A DNA stretch of 64,000 nt, taken from NCBI GenBank assembly GCA_963971425.1, contig OZ020517.1, positions 8,186,501-8,250,500 on the forward strand. The letters are read 5' to 3'. Below, in pieces: positions 1 to 12,680 of this stretch. Made by a program: the position numbers and the translations under genes. The stretch's first letter is position 1. Each line of letters starts with the position of its first letter. This DNA comes from Bryoerythrophyllum caledonicum. Lineage: Eukaryota > Streptophyta > Bryopsida > Pottiales > Pottiaceae. Below the pieces are notes generated by a model. That model did no database searches, was not told the origin of the DNA, and worked only from the letters and a program-made list of their open reading frames with translations.

Positions 1-3000
1 TCACGCCCCGGTCCTCGTCTAGGTGCCCCGTCTTGGGTATGTTGGAAAGCGTTCTTGCGACTACCAATGTAACCATATCTAAGGACGTGGACTGTTGTTG
101 ACCAGCAAGTCTACCCACGGTCTTCTCCCTTGGGTCCACAACTTCCAGTGGTATGACATTGGCAGTAAGGATGCTTGGTGAGCGAGGCGTTTCATCCTCT
201 TCTGGGAAACCCAACTCTGTGAAAGTGCGTTGGAGCTCCTTGTCACGAAGCTCCAGAAGCAACTGTACCACGCAACGTACGGGCTCCCTCAACTCCTCAG
301 GGACTGGTTCTTGATTGTCCAAGCCCAGCATCGACCATCCGATGTCCACATCCTCGCGTATACATAACATCTTCGATATCACCTATAGTGCAAGAACAAT
401 CACATTATACGCTATGTAAATATCCAATGCAGGGAAGCTAGGAAGGTATGCTATGTAAATGATAATCAAATATCCTGGAGGGTGTTCTTACCTTGTTGCA
501 ATGAAGGCGCAGTGTTGTCGGATCGTCTGGTCCACGAACCCACCACATGGCCGCAAGCTCAGCAGAATTTCTTCCCGTTCTGTGCAGATCCACTATTGCT
601 CGGCATGCAACACGGTTAAGAAACTGCTCTATCACCTGGAGTACGTTGTCCTGGTTCCACCCTTCAAAGCCCATTAGTCCGAGCATGTCTCCCCAACAGC
701 GACGAAGTGGAGCGCAGAAACCACCGAAAATACATGGGAAAAGTGCCCAGCCAATGTCAACAACATCTTGGGCACATGCCGAGAGGCGTTTCGACTCTAT
801 TGCGTCCTTGGCTATAGCAAGTATATTTGCTCTTGTCATGCCCGTAACTGGATGAGAAATTGGCGCTCGCCGTCCAAGTGAAATGCGGCCGTATAACTTG
901 AGGGCACGGACAATATGGGGACAGTCCAGTTCCAGCGACATAGGCTCCACCTTCACATCCGACTGTAGTGCAGTAAGTATACAATCTAACTCTTCCTGCG
1001 TATGAGACCAAGGACGTGGCGGTAGTCCTGGAGATCCTTCCTTGCATAAAATTCGAAACATGGGGGACCATCCCCAGTCCCTGTCCTCCAAACGCATTTC
1101 TCTTTCGCAGTCGTACAGCCGGAGCTGGCCTAGAATATGTGACTTGCGTCGATCCTGTAGTGCAATTTCCGCATTGAGCCGTTTGGAGACATACAACGCC
1201 TTGTCCTTGAGATACTTCAGGTACTGCTCCAGTTTGGTAAGTTCATTGTTTCTTCCATCGTGGTTTATCAACTCAATGTAAGGATTCCAGGGCTTCACAG
1301 ACATCATGACAAAGTTCACTTCTTCTTCATGTAGTGCGTCACGTTCTCCCGAAGCCTGCAATACATAAAGCGTCACAATCCAGGCATTCCCGCTTGCACT
1401 ACAGGACTGTGAGATTAAGAAAGTGAAATGAAACCAGAGTCAGGGTGGATCCTACACGCGCGTACCTGTGCTTCTTTCCATGCTATCCACGAGCCTATAG
1501 AGGCAAGTATGCGGCCTCCCAGCTCGTCTCGTGATTCTAGCATTCGAAGCTCGACCATGCATTCTTCATGGTTGTGTAGGAGTCTGCGATCAATGATAGT
1601 GCTAGCTGGTGATTCCTCGATCAGGTGATACAACCCGGGACTGCTCTGTACCTGGGGAGGGGGGCCAATATTCGGATACGTGTTCTCCACCGTCAGAGAG
1701 GCTGCGTAACGTTGGGCTTCTTCCAGTACTTCTTCCCGTGTAGAGTCAACGGAAAATGTATAAGTCGATATAGGCGCATCTTCATGCACTACATCGGACT
1801 GAAGGGCTCCCTTTTGCGGCCCAATCCGTGCAGAGGTATGAAATCGGGATGTGTCCTCAGGATCTTCTGAATGCAGATTACTGGAGTTGAGATTCTCTCG
1901 CATCCGTGAAAGCACCTCTTCTTCAGCCTCTTGGTCATTTTTCCTCTTGCGTGCGCCTGCCAACGAAGTACTCTTCTTCTTGGCAGAACCTTTAAGATCT
2001 CCCTTGGGATGTACAGAAGCACGCGGCGACCCGTGGCGATCTCGTTTGGAATACCTAACCCGAAAAACCGGCTCCCCCGTATCAAAAGATTCTCGGTCGG
2101 CCTGCACTACAGTCTTGCTATCCCTCGTGAACTTGTCCTGCACTACCGTGGTCCTCTCCCTCTCAACCATCTCCTTTACTACGCAATCTTTCTTCTTGTA
2201 CACCTTTGTCACTTGTGGCTGTTGAGTAGTGCAAGGTCCCTCCTTCCGTGGCCTCTCCTTGGGAAGAACTACATCCTTACATGTCCCCCGACTGGTTTCC
2301 TTAACAGGCTCTTTAACCTTTTTGGTCTTCGGCTGCACTACACGGGGTAGCTCTACCCTCGGATTCCATGGACGGCATCCCTCTTTCGCTGGGAATTTCA
2401 AATCTACTTCCTGTAGGATACCTTTAAGCACGTATTGTTCACTCTGAGTAAACGTTGGATACATTTTCAACACTCCAGTTCCAACTTCCCTCCACTTATC
2501 ACACTGATCCTTATAACGATGATACAAAATTGCATTCTTGTCGCTAAAGTCTTCATGACAATACTTGCACCAATAGTAATAGCGCTTCTCGTGCCCAGGG
2601 TTCTCATAGAAGTGATAACGGCATGTGTAGTGCGCTTCAACTACCAGACTTTTGTATTCCTGTTCAGTATAGAGACATGCGCATGGAACTCTACCTTGTT
2701 TCAGCTCTGCTCTATAGACCCTCTCGCCTCCAATTGTATACCCCTGCAACGTGGAACGCAACCCCTGAGATACCCACACCAAATTCTAGGACAACATTGA
2801 GTGCACAATTGAAATGACGTGCTATAGGTTATTCTGCTAATTGTGACGTACCTCTTGCAAACCTTGCACTCCGTTTAGCAGTAGCATCTTCCACGTCCCA
2901 AGTCCCAGCCCATCTATAAGGCGCCTGTCCTCGTTGACAACCAATTTGTCGTCCTCAGGGAAATGAATTCTGGGACCTATCACACTAACACCTAGGAAAG

Positions 3001-3249
3001 ATATGGAACCAGTGCTTATGGCTGGGGGCAATTGTGGTCTACTGTCAGCTGTAGCCCCGCTACATCTTCCACCCTGTTTGGACCGTCCCGGCATAGTTTC
3101 TTCGAATACAAGATCCGTATCTGTAGAAGCATCGCTGTCTTCTCCTACACCGTTTCGCAGCCCCAACAATGGTTCAATCGCTGCATCAATACTAGTTTCT
3201 CCTACAGCGACCTGTTGCGACCTTGCCCTTGTAACTCTGCGGCTGTTAT
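1..3249 (-). CDS. Copy A: transposon-like zinc-finger protein gene, 3' end outside the window
   Basis: Partial gene read leftward. The supported exons are 3249-2852, 2743-1466, 1355-492 and 382 to the window edge. All join in frame with GT-AG introns and no internal stop. The first exon lies above 3249, where a polypyrimidine tract ends in an acceptor, and was not located. The protein has an acidic N-terminal part, then the C2HC zinc finger WCKYCHEDF...HRYKDQC (C-X2-C-X12-H-X5-C, near 2555-2590). A lysine/arginine-rich disordered stretch follows, then a conserved helical region with motifs such as CPHIVRALKLYGR and PVTGMTRA. Every exon aligns with copy B at 7.1-11.8 kb, which continues into a Ulp1-like protease. 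By homology the missing end of A should carry that protease. Multicopy state and the Ulp1 link suggest a transposon-encoded protein, but no DDE transposase is visible. A host multigene family is the alternative. The function is unknown. Confidence 0.7.
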
Positions 3250-6200
3250 CTACAGTACATCAAAAAAAAAGAGAAGACACACATTCAGCGAAGAGCTGTT
3301 CTGGAGCACAACGACAGTGAAGAACCCTGCTGAAGGAATACGATCTCATTGCGACCCAAACAACGCTATTAAAACTTTCTGCAACTCCATTCCGACCTCC
3401 TCCTCCCTGCCTCAACGGGAGGCCCCAACATTCATTAGTAACCCTAATCTAGTACAAGAAGAAACTAATCTGCAAGCTCCGGTGACGAATCACAATACCC
3501 AACACTTAAATTTTTGGCGCAGCACCTGTGTGCCCAAATCAGACATTCAACATGCCTTACCCCGACAACCCACCTGCAAGAAATGAAGCTACACTGAAGG
3601 AAAATACAAAGGCGCACTCATCCCTAACCCCTGCTTCTGGAATTTCTATCACTCACCTGATTCCATCCCGTCGTCTTAATCTTCACAGAGAACTCCGCCA
3701 CAACCATCGCCGCGCCTATGTCCCCTCTAAAACGATGCTACCTGAGGGATTGCACCCAGGATTGTAGGATCGCGCTAAGGTCCCCCCCCCCACGCCAGCG
3801 CTGCTCCAAAATGAGGTCGTCCCACATCCTGCTTGGCAAAGGTGCAACTCATGTCTCCAATGAAGAGACCACCTCCGTTGGAGCTAAGCAGGCCTTCCTG
3901 CAGAACATGCGAGGAGCAGCACAAGGCAGGGCTACAAAGACGAATGACTATATGAAGTAGCCACCCGCCGAGACAGGTGGTGGCTTTTATAATTTTCCAA
4001 AGTCGCGGTTGGATGTCTCCCAGCCTTGCAGGGAAATCCCTGATTCGCACTGACACTTCCAAACCCTTCACGCTTTTAAAGAAAATAACCACCGCCAAGA
4101 TTCCAATAAAAAGTAGGCCTCATTCTTTGGAAAGGGTATGTTCGTATGTTTAAATTTCTGCAATTGCCCAAGGTCATGAGAGTACATGTGAGGAAACGAT
4201 CATTAAAACCTATCCATGCTATTTATTATTTACCAAAAATAATGTCATTTTCAATGCGTAACGTTTCCCAAAAAAAAACGAATAAAATATATAATCATAT
4301 TAAGCTTCTAACTAGATCGTAAAGTTAATCAAGTAACACATGTTCGTTCATATATTGATATATTGTTGATAATTCATCTGCAATTTATGGAATACCAATT
4401 GTTGTTGAATTCTCTTGACTTCCTAATGGTTTTTTTTATTTCATCCTTTTAACTCCTAAAGGACCGATGTCCCCTCGGGGGACGTTTTGAGTTTGGGTAA
4501 GGTACCACGTTCTCAATTCTAGGCATTATTTTCTGAGATTCTTTATTGAACGGCCAACTTTTGATTAGCTTTGCGTAGACACAAATTTCGTAGAATTCCG
4601 ACTTACGGTTCAAAAGTTACAGTTTATTTTCATTTACATATACAACTAGTGCAGCACTTCAGTGAGACATATCACAAATATTGTCACCAAACTTTAATAA
4701 CTTCTAAATTCAATAGAAATTCGAGATTTTGTCCATTTGTGTTGTAGCGGTGGTCCGGGTTTGATTCCCGTTGTTCTCGTTTGAGCATCGTTACAATCAT
4801 CCGGCGCTATCGAGCTAGAGGGGCACGAAATTCCAACAACTTGGGCCCCTATATTGTGACAAGGTTACTATTATAAATAAAGGTGGTTATATTTCACTAC
4901 TTTTTTGAATAGTTGGATTTATGGTAGTTGTACGCATGTTGGTAGTGGCTATCCGCTTTCTGTTTTTCTTTTATGTAATATTATGGACATGGCATGGTGT
5001 ATAGCAATTGTGTTTATTTCTCTAAATGTATGTTAGGGCTGATGGTTGTTATTAGTGCAAATAGTATTTAGGCTAAAGGGTAGTTTCTTATTCGGTTGAG
5101 ATTTGTGTTTAAGTGTGGGAAGTCTCTAATAGTAATTTGGTGGTATTGGTGATCTTGTTTTAAGATGGGGGAGAAACTTTTTGCAAGGTGTTGATACTCA
5201 GGTTGGAGTTTGATTGTACAAGAAATGAAGTATGTTTTGTATCTACGTTTATGAGCTGATGGGTGGGTTTCAAACACATCTGGCATAGGGCCAGGGTTGG
5301 TTTCAATATCCCTACATGTGATTAGATGATATATATCATTATGTTTGTAATAATATGTACTGATGGTTGTCTTGGATACATATATTGAGGTAGTTATAAA
5401 AATAGATTTTTTATAACATTTTGTTTTGGTCAGAAAGTAAGTAGGTTGAAATAATGAGTTTTTGAAAAGATCTGTTTCTTAAACTAATTGGTCTAAAAAT
5501 ATGATTTCTAAAAACGGATTGATATTATTTTCAGAAGGATTTGTATATATTCTTACTTTCAGTGTAATTTCTATTTTTAGTAAGTCTATTTTTGGTAAAT
5601 ACATTTACGTAAAGTTATTTGTATATATTCTTACTTTCATTAGAATTTCTATTTTTGGTAAACCTATTTTAGTAACTCTATTTGTATATATTCTTACTTT
5701 CATTAGAATTTCTATTTTTGGTAAACCTATTTTAGTAACTCTATTTGTATATATTCATACTTTCATTAGAATTTCTATTTTTAGTAAGTCTATTTTAGCA
5801 CCTTCGGCGCCCAACAGCCGGCCAAACTAACATCCCCCCCTTCAATTTTTACCCTACTACACATTCTCAACAAATTTCTAATCTTTTATCACAAACTCTT
5901 CTCATCTTTATATATATCCAGTTTAATTTTACTATTACCTACCCTTTTATCCCTATATCTTGTATTCCAATTTCTATTTTTAAAATGAATTAATCTATTT
6001 TTATTCTCTTTCCAACTTACTTTTAATCTTGAATTTGTGTTCCTCGTTGCTTATTTGGTTAATTTTCCATCCCTCATTTGTGATTTCCTTAATAACCATT
6101 TTCTATTTTTGGTAATGTTCTTTGTTGCTCTGTTATTATTATTTGTATTCTTATGATAATGGTTTTCTACCTTACCCTTTCTTTTCTTCTTACATATCCT

Positions 6201-7106
6201 CTCCGATTCTGTTCTTTTTTTTAGTATTACTTGCTCTATTTGAAATCTTTGAAATTATATAAATATCTAACTTCTTCGTATTTAATTTATTATATCTGTT
6301 TTTACTCTCCTTGATTTTCTTATTTTTAGACATTTTAATATCGCTTGTCTCTTGATGGTTTTTGATTTTAGATTCCCTTCTAGCCTTGTTTATCTTTATT
6401 ACAAAATTTCCATTATTGTTTTCATTATTATTGTTTCATTTTTTATAACATGTAATTATGATACTTATTTTCTCTTTCCTTTTATTATTTATTCTAATTC
6501 CATCTTCTCTCTTATTATTTTTTATTTTTATTTTGGTTTTAATATTTTTGTTTTCAGTTTGTATATTTAATATATTCCTTTGATTAATTTTGTCCTTTTC
6601 TTCTATTTCTCTGTTTGTTTTTATTTTATTACTTTATTTTTATTTTATTTCTAAACTTTCTTGGTTTTATTTCCTTTCTTTTGTTTTACTTTAATTCCTT
6701 TATTAGTTATATCTTCTCTTGTAGTTTTTCCTTGTTTTTTAATATTCTTCATAATAATTATTTCTTTTGAATCATTTCTAATCTTTGTACCTAATGTAGT
6801 CCCTTAATACTTTTTTTCCCTATTTTCATCTATTTTCCTATGTGGTTATTTGTTTGCACCAAAGTCTTTAACGTTGGTTACCATATAGTTTTTTATTTCT
6901 TTTTTAATTATATTTAATTTGTGAAACTATCATGTTTTCATCATGGACCGATTGCGGAAATGTATATAAATATCCTGAAAGGTACAGGCAAAAATGTACA
7001 TTTAAAAAAAAATTAAAAATTGTACATATCAAAATATACAGCCGAACCCATAAAATGGCGGCAAAACATGATTTACCACATCAAAGCACTACACCAATTT
7101 TCCCTG
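3250..7106. other. AT-rich spacer between copies A and B
   Basis: No convincing coding gene was found. The unplaced first exon of copy A probably lies at 3.3-3.9 kb. A run of 10-11 C occurs near 3780. An inverted repeat (AGCCACC...GGTGGCT) sits at about 3958-3984 and a small GTCCCC/GGGGAC hairpin near 4470. From 4.1 to 7.1 kb the DNA is strongly AT-rich, and 5.8-6.9 kb is T-rich on the plus strand. Short open frames there are low-complexity and do not look like proteins. Confidence 0.6.
5540..5806. repeat. 63-bp tandem repeat, about four units
   Basis: Units begin with TTTGTATATATTC at 5540, 5618, 5681 and 5744. The last two full steps are exactly 63 bp. The first step is 78 bp, so that unit is diverged or carries an insertion. 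Because 63 is a multiple of three, the repeat gives a repetitive open frame of 21-residue hydrophobic units, which is most likely a by-product and not a gene. Confidence 0.85.
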
Positions 7107-10100
7107 CTACGATGACTGGCTTGCATCACCATCCTCGTAAAAGCCAATAGAAACACTACAACTGCGTCGACCTGCCATTCCGCTCCGTACTGCAGATACT
7201 ATAGCTTCCTTCAATCCCTTCCGTAGTACCAAGATCTCGCTGTGCTCAAAACACTCCGACATCTGCATACATCATGGAATCTTTCATAATATGTTAAAAA
7301 TTAAATGAAAATAACCTTATCCCTAAGCCCTGGTCTTGGTAAACAAACAAATACAACTTGTACTCCAGTCACTACAACACAATACACGATCTACATTACA
7401 GGACTACAGTCACTAAAGCACTACAATCATCCAAGTAGCCCATAGAGCAGAATACTTACAGCATCCTCCCAATCCCTCTCGTTAGCGGTGGTTTCCTTCA
7501 AGTACGAACTCAGCATCACAATGTAGCACGCCACATAGAATCCACACGTCCAATTGTCTGGTTGCTGTGGACAATTGGCATGGACCCATGACTGAATAGA
7601 GGCCGCCCTCTTCCACTCATGAGTACCCGGTCCATGTCCATTGGCCATGCACTACAACTTCGCCATTGCCTCGTGGAGACGCTGTGGGCCATGGAAGTTC
7701 GGATTCGTGTGATAACCAGAATCAAACTTGAAGAATCCCTCATCTGATATCACTGCCAAACTCCAGTGACTGCAGTCAAATACAGGAATGAACAGCATCT
7801 TGTCCTGGAAATTAGCAATGTAAGAGTTGTCCTCATAAAACTCACGTAGTGCATGTAGTGAAACTGAGCGATCAGTAAGGGCCCTTAGTGACACTGCAAA
7901 CTCAGACTTGCAGATAAGTGTTCCAGGAGGTGTATCACCTTCAAACCACTTAGGAAACCAATCCATCAATGGAAGACTCAATCCCATCCCACAAGAATCC
8001 AGAATCTCCATGTCTCCCTCCAGAGTCAGCCTGATCTTCTCTTCGCCAAAAGAGAAGTCCAAGTACCCTTCAGTCATACGGCCACCTTCTAGGGAGATTC
8101 GATCCATTGAGATATTGAGTGAACTGCAATAATAGAAAGCCTTTATTTATAACATGCGCATGTCCAAGTTCAGGTCAATGCTATAGTGAGCACAAAGCTA
8201 CATGAACTCTACGCACTACAAACTACCTTGGAACCATTTCGCATGATCATTAAACGACGGAAGCAGTGCATACTATACTATTCCTCATGAAGTAACAAAC
8301 ATGGGAATTGTAGGGCTACACTACCTACTAGGTGTGTGGAACTCCTCCGTAGCTGGTCCGTGCACTACATGAGCGCCACCAGCAGCATCCTCGTTTCTTG
8401 GGTCCTCCTCGCCTGTGTGATCTTGTTGGCTTGTCAATGCTGCACCTTGGATGTCCCCTTCCACCAAAGTAGTGGCAGCGCCTTCATAGGAACCCTCCCC
8501 TCCATGATCAAAGTCCAGTAGCCGTATGGGAGTAGAACATGTTGCTGATCCCTGACCGAGCCTCAACTGAAGGTGATATGGAGTCTTACGGTGCCACTTG
8601 TTACATCCATCCTCCATAACCACCGGAGCTGGCATCTTTATGTGCTCGCAGAGAAGACGTCTCTCCCTCTCCCCTGACACTACATCTGGAGAGATCTCAA
8701 TCTGAGTCCAGTCCAACTGTAGCTGAAACTGAGAACCCACCATCTGGGACATTTGAGGAATCTCTAGATGATCCAAGTTTACAGGACTACTCATCGACCT
8801 TGACTCTGGAGAACCTCCATCAGGATATCCAAGAATCTTGAAGGCTAAATCCTGTCCCCTGCAGTGCAACTCGGTAATTGCGTCCACGACCTTCTCTACA
8901 TAGGGTCTTAGATTCTCTGATGGTGGCTCCTGATTCTCCAATCCAAGCATAGCCCAGCCAAGGTCGACGTTTTCTCGCAAGATACACACCCTTGAAAACA
9001 CCTGAAACATCCATAGGAACACAATATACATGTGAGCTGCAAACTCATGGAGAACTCAACTGCTCTACAGCTATGTCATATTCTAAGGAAGATGCGTAGT
9101 CTACGCAGTAGAAAGCACTTACAAGCCTCGATACAATAACATATTGTAACAAAATAGTGAGCCAAATGTCGAGTGTAGCACACCTCCTCACACTGGATTC
9201 GTAGTGCAGCTGGATCCTCGGGAGGGGGGGTGTACCACATTGCCACCACTTCGAGTTTGTGCTCCTCGATCCGATATAGGTCTACAAGGGCACGTCGAGC
9301 TACCCATCGAAGAAAATGTTCTACCTTCTCCAGCACAAGATCCTGACGCCACCCTTGGAATCCCATCAATGCAACCATGTCAGACCACGAGGTATACGTC
9401 GGTTCCCTCGTTTTTCCAAACGTGCTTGGAAAATAAGCAAAGCCAATGTCAACCAGATCTTGGGCGCATACAGACAACCGCCGTGACTCCACTCCATCCA
9501 CAACAATCTCCAGGAGCTTCGCCCTGGTCATACCCTTCACTGGATGTGCCAGTGGTACACCGCGTCCCTCTGTCATCCTGATGTATAATTTTAGAGCACG
9601 CACTACATGTGGGCACTCTAACTCGAGACTAGACCTGTTAGTCCCTACCTCCTCCCCTAAAATCCGCATGATCTTCTGTAGCTCGCCCTCGTTGTGCTTC
9701 CAAGGGCGCTGCGGTCCGGTACCTGGCGGGTCCCTGATAAGTGCTTGATAGAGAGGCGACCACAACCACAGCCTCTCCTCAGCTGCATAGGCTAGCTCCT
9801 CGGACTCCAATCCCTCCAAGGCTTGTTGTATGTGCAAGTCTCGTGCCTCCTGCAGTGCACCATCTACATATACCTAGTACTCCTGAAGCTGCTGAGTGTA
9901 GTGCAAATACAGCTCAAGCTTCCTTAGTTCACTCTCTCTGCCCACCCTGTCTTCCACCGTGGTATATGGGTTCCAGCAGCTTGTAGCACGGTGTACAAAG
10001 GACTGGATATGCTCCTCATCAGAGAACGTGGTGGTTGGACCCTGCACAACACAAGGAACGATCTTCGTGCAACTACATTACTCAACTACCACAAATTGCG

Positions 10101-11787
10101 TTGCACTACATCAACTCAGTATCCACCGGAGCTTCATTAGTTAGAAAGTTAGTGTCGTGCTTACCACTTTTGCTAGGCGCCAATGTATCCAGTGACCGAG
10201 CGCTGCGAGCATCTTCTCCGACAATTGCCCATTACATTCCATGCTGGTTAGCCGTTCCATGCATTCGACGGGCTGCGTCAGCAACTCCTTCCCCACGACA
10301 GGGACAGGTCCTTCACTAAGTAGGTAGTATAGGCCCGGTGCGGGCACGGACTCTGGACCATCACGAAGATCCTTAACATCCTCGATAGTAAGCAGGGCTG
10401 CTTCACGCTGAGCCTCCCGAAGTACTTCATCGCGTCTCGACACTGAAATGTGCGATACTGCAGAGCAGTAGGCACTGTGTAAGTGGAGGCCGCTACCTGC
10501 CTCGGCCTCCCAGACCTCACCCGTGTCTTGCGGAGGTACAACTTCTTCCTCCATCTCTTCCTCAGCTTCATCGTAGATCAGAGTTCTTGGTTTAACACGG
10601 AAATGTTGGTGGTCGTCCCCTGTCCCTTCAGAATGTGCGACATTCAGCATGCACTCGGCTCCTAGATCTCTACGACTATAAAATTCTCCTTCTGAATCCA
10701 CGAGCTCGATGGCGTTCCCTGATATCCCTGCACTACCTGAATCTATCCTTCTCTTCTTCCTGCCCCTGGATTCCCGTCCCTGCTGCAGCCGCCTCAAACT
10801 TCTTCTCCTCAAGTCAGGCCCCTCCCTTTCGCTACCATCTCTCGTACCCTGCGACTCTGTCCTCGTCTGTCTAGCCCTCTTCCCCCTACCCCCTCCCTCA
10901 TTGTCCGTAGTGTCATCTGAAGATCCCCGCGCGGAGTTCGGAAGGTCGGGAGGACTTACCACAACATTCTTCCTCCTCTGTGGACGCGTCGAAGGTGCCT
11001 GTAGTGCAGTCGATCTTCGGCTTTCGCTGTGGCTCCTGTCCCTTCTGCTACCTGTACCCCCTGATATTCCTTCAACCCCTATGCTCCTTGATGTCGATGC
11101 TGGAGGCCCCTCCGCATGTGCTTCAGCTGGATTCGTCGCCCCTTGTTGTCGTGGAGCCCAAGGCCGCGTCCCTTGATCAGCTGGGAATTTGAGCCCGTAC
11201 CCGGCTAAGATGGTTTCCACAGCCTTAGTATCGCTAGGCTTAAATGTGGGATACATCTTCAGAACCCCTCCCTTACCGTCATTCAGCCTTCTCCATACTG
11301 TGCACTGGTTTTTGTGGCGATGATAAGATAGTGCATTTTTGTCGGAGAAGTCTTCTTTGCAGTACCTGCACCAGTACCATCTTCTCCTATCCTTCCCCTC
11401 GATATCACGGTATATGTGATAGCGGCAGTTGTAATGTGCTTCTACTATTAGCTCTTTGTACTCCTGCTCCGTATACAAGCACACACATGGCACACGTCCT
11501 TGAGTTAGGGTGGACCGGTACAGATTCTCTTCCTTCACCGTCGTCCCCTGTACTAACCCCACGGGCCCATTCAGCACTATATCCCACCACTTATCAAAAC
11601 CTAGATCCGCAATGAGCCTAAGATCCTTGTTCACCCTGATGCTGCTACCCGAGCTGTCCCGTTCAAACTCTCCCCCGGTGATCCCGATACCGTACCCTTC
11701 AATCCCTGCTTCGGAAGATGTTCCCACTGTGCGCCTGTCTGTGCTGCCCTGTCCATCACTAACCCTTTCTTGATTCGCTTCCTCCAT
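7107..11787 (-). pseudogene. Copy B: transposon-like zinc-finger/Ulp1 protease gene with two nonsense codons
   Basis: Five exons read leftward: 11787-10165, 10041-9184, 9001-8325, 8123-7460 and 7262-7107. All junctions are GT-AG and in phase, giving about 1325 codons. The zinc finger is WCRYCKEDF...HRHKNQC near residues 135-160, followed by a long basic/acidic disordered region and the conserved helical region of copy A. The C-terminus is a Ulp1/C48 cysteine protease. It has the catalytic His in DCSHWSLAVI (about residue 1172), the Asp in KFDSGYH (about 1187), and the oxyanion Gln plus nucleophile Cys in CPQQPDNWTCGF (Cys about 1246). C48 enzymes process SUMO/Ubl conjugates, and plant transposons (some MULE and CACTA relatives) often carry them. 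In-frame TAG codons at 9874-9876 and 7652-7654, the latter between the catalytic Asp and Cys, would inactivate it. Copy A continues through the region matching the first stop. Confidence 0.75.
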
Positions 11788-11889
11788 TGTCTCTCTGGCT
11801 TTTGCTCTAGCATGTATCTTCCGAGTTTAGATGCCTTACTGCTACCCGGTTGCCATTCCATGTCAATAAAAATTAACATTAGGTTTCAA

Positions 11890-12680
11890 GGACAGCACGG
11901 ACATGCGAAACTGACAAAGAGGACACTGTGCATACCCTAAACAATACCTCGCAACCCTAATGAACAACAATTACCAAATTCAATCATCAAGTGTGAAACT
12001 TTACCTTACCAATATCTGCTGCGGAATCCGGACTTCTACAGCTTTGCAGGTGTACAAACCCTAAACCCTAAACCAGATTCAAACTTGCAAACATATTACA
12101 CACGAGCAAATGATAAATGCAATAAAAGAAAACCCATACATAACAAGCACAGCACATATATGCGAGGACGACAAAGATGACCATGTGAGCACCATAAACA
12201 GTACTTCGCAATCCTAATCAACCCTAAACAACCAAATACAATCATATTTTGTGAAACCTTACCTTCTCAATGTCTGCTGTCAAATCCAGACTTCTACAGC
12301 TTTGCAGGTGTACTACCTTTAAACCCTAAACCAGATTCAAACATGAAAACCTATTACATACCAGCGAATTAAACATGCCAAAAAAATTTTACTACATGAG
12401 CAAAACATCAGCCTCAACCTAGGAAGACAAACACAACAATGCGAGCACAATAAACAGAACCCGGACAGATACATAAACACCTCGCACATACAACCATACA
12501 AGCTTGAAACGGTACCTGGAAACCCTAATCATTAAACAAAAGGACAATAAAATACAACCATTCCAGCAGTGACCTATGCAAGAAGAAGAAGCAAGTTCAA
12601 CTATGCGAGGAAACGAAACTTTACCTGGAAACCCTGAAACGAGTTCGCCAATAGATCCTTTGTTTCTTTCCACGCAGCCA
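11890..12680. repeat. Diverged tandem leader repeats upstream of copy B
   Basis: The stretch containing ACTTCTACAGCTTTGCAGGT occurs at about 12032 and again at 12290, a 258-bp step. Flanking words such as the CCCTAAACC runs, the GCGAGGACGACAAAGA-like start and ACCTTACC...CAATATCTGCTG are shared too. A third, more diverged unit seems to occupy 12420-12640. The array lies immediately 5' of the copy B start codon, so it may be its promoter or untranslated leader. Repeated promoter-proximal units are known in plant transposons, but that role is inferred here. Confidence 0.65.

Noticed and set aside
4750..4775. tRNA/SINE B-box-like word GGGTTTGATTCCCG
   Set aside because: No matching A box, acceptor stem or cloverleaf could be formed around it, so neither a tRNA nor a SINE can be supported.
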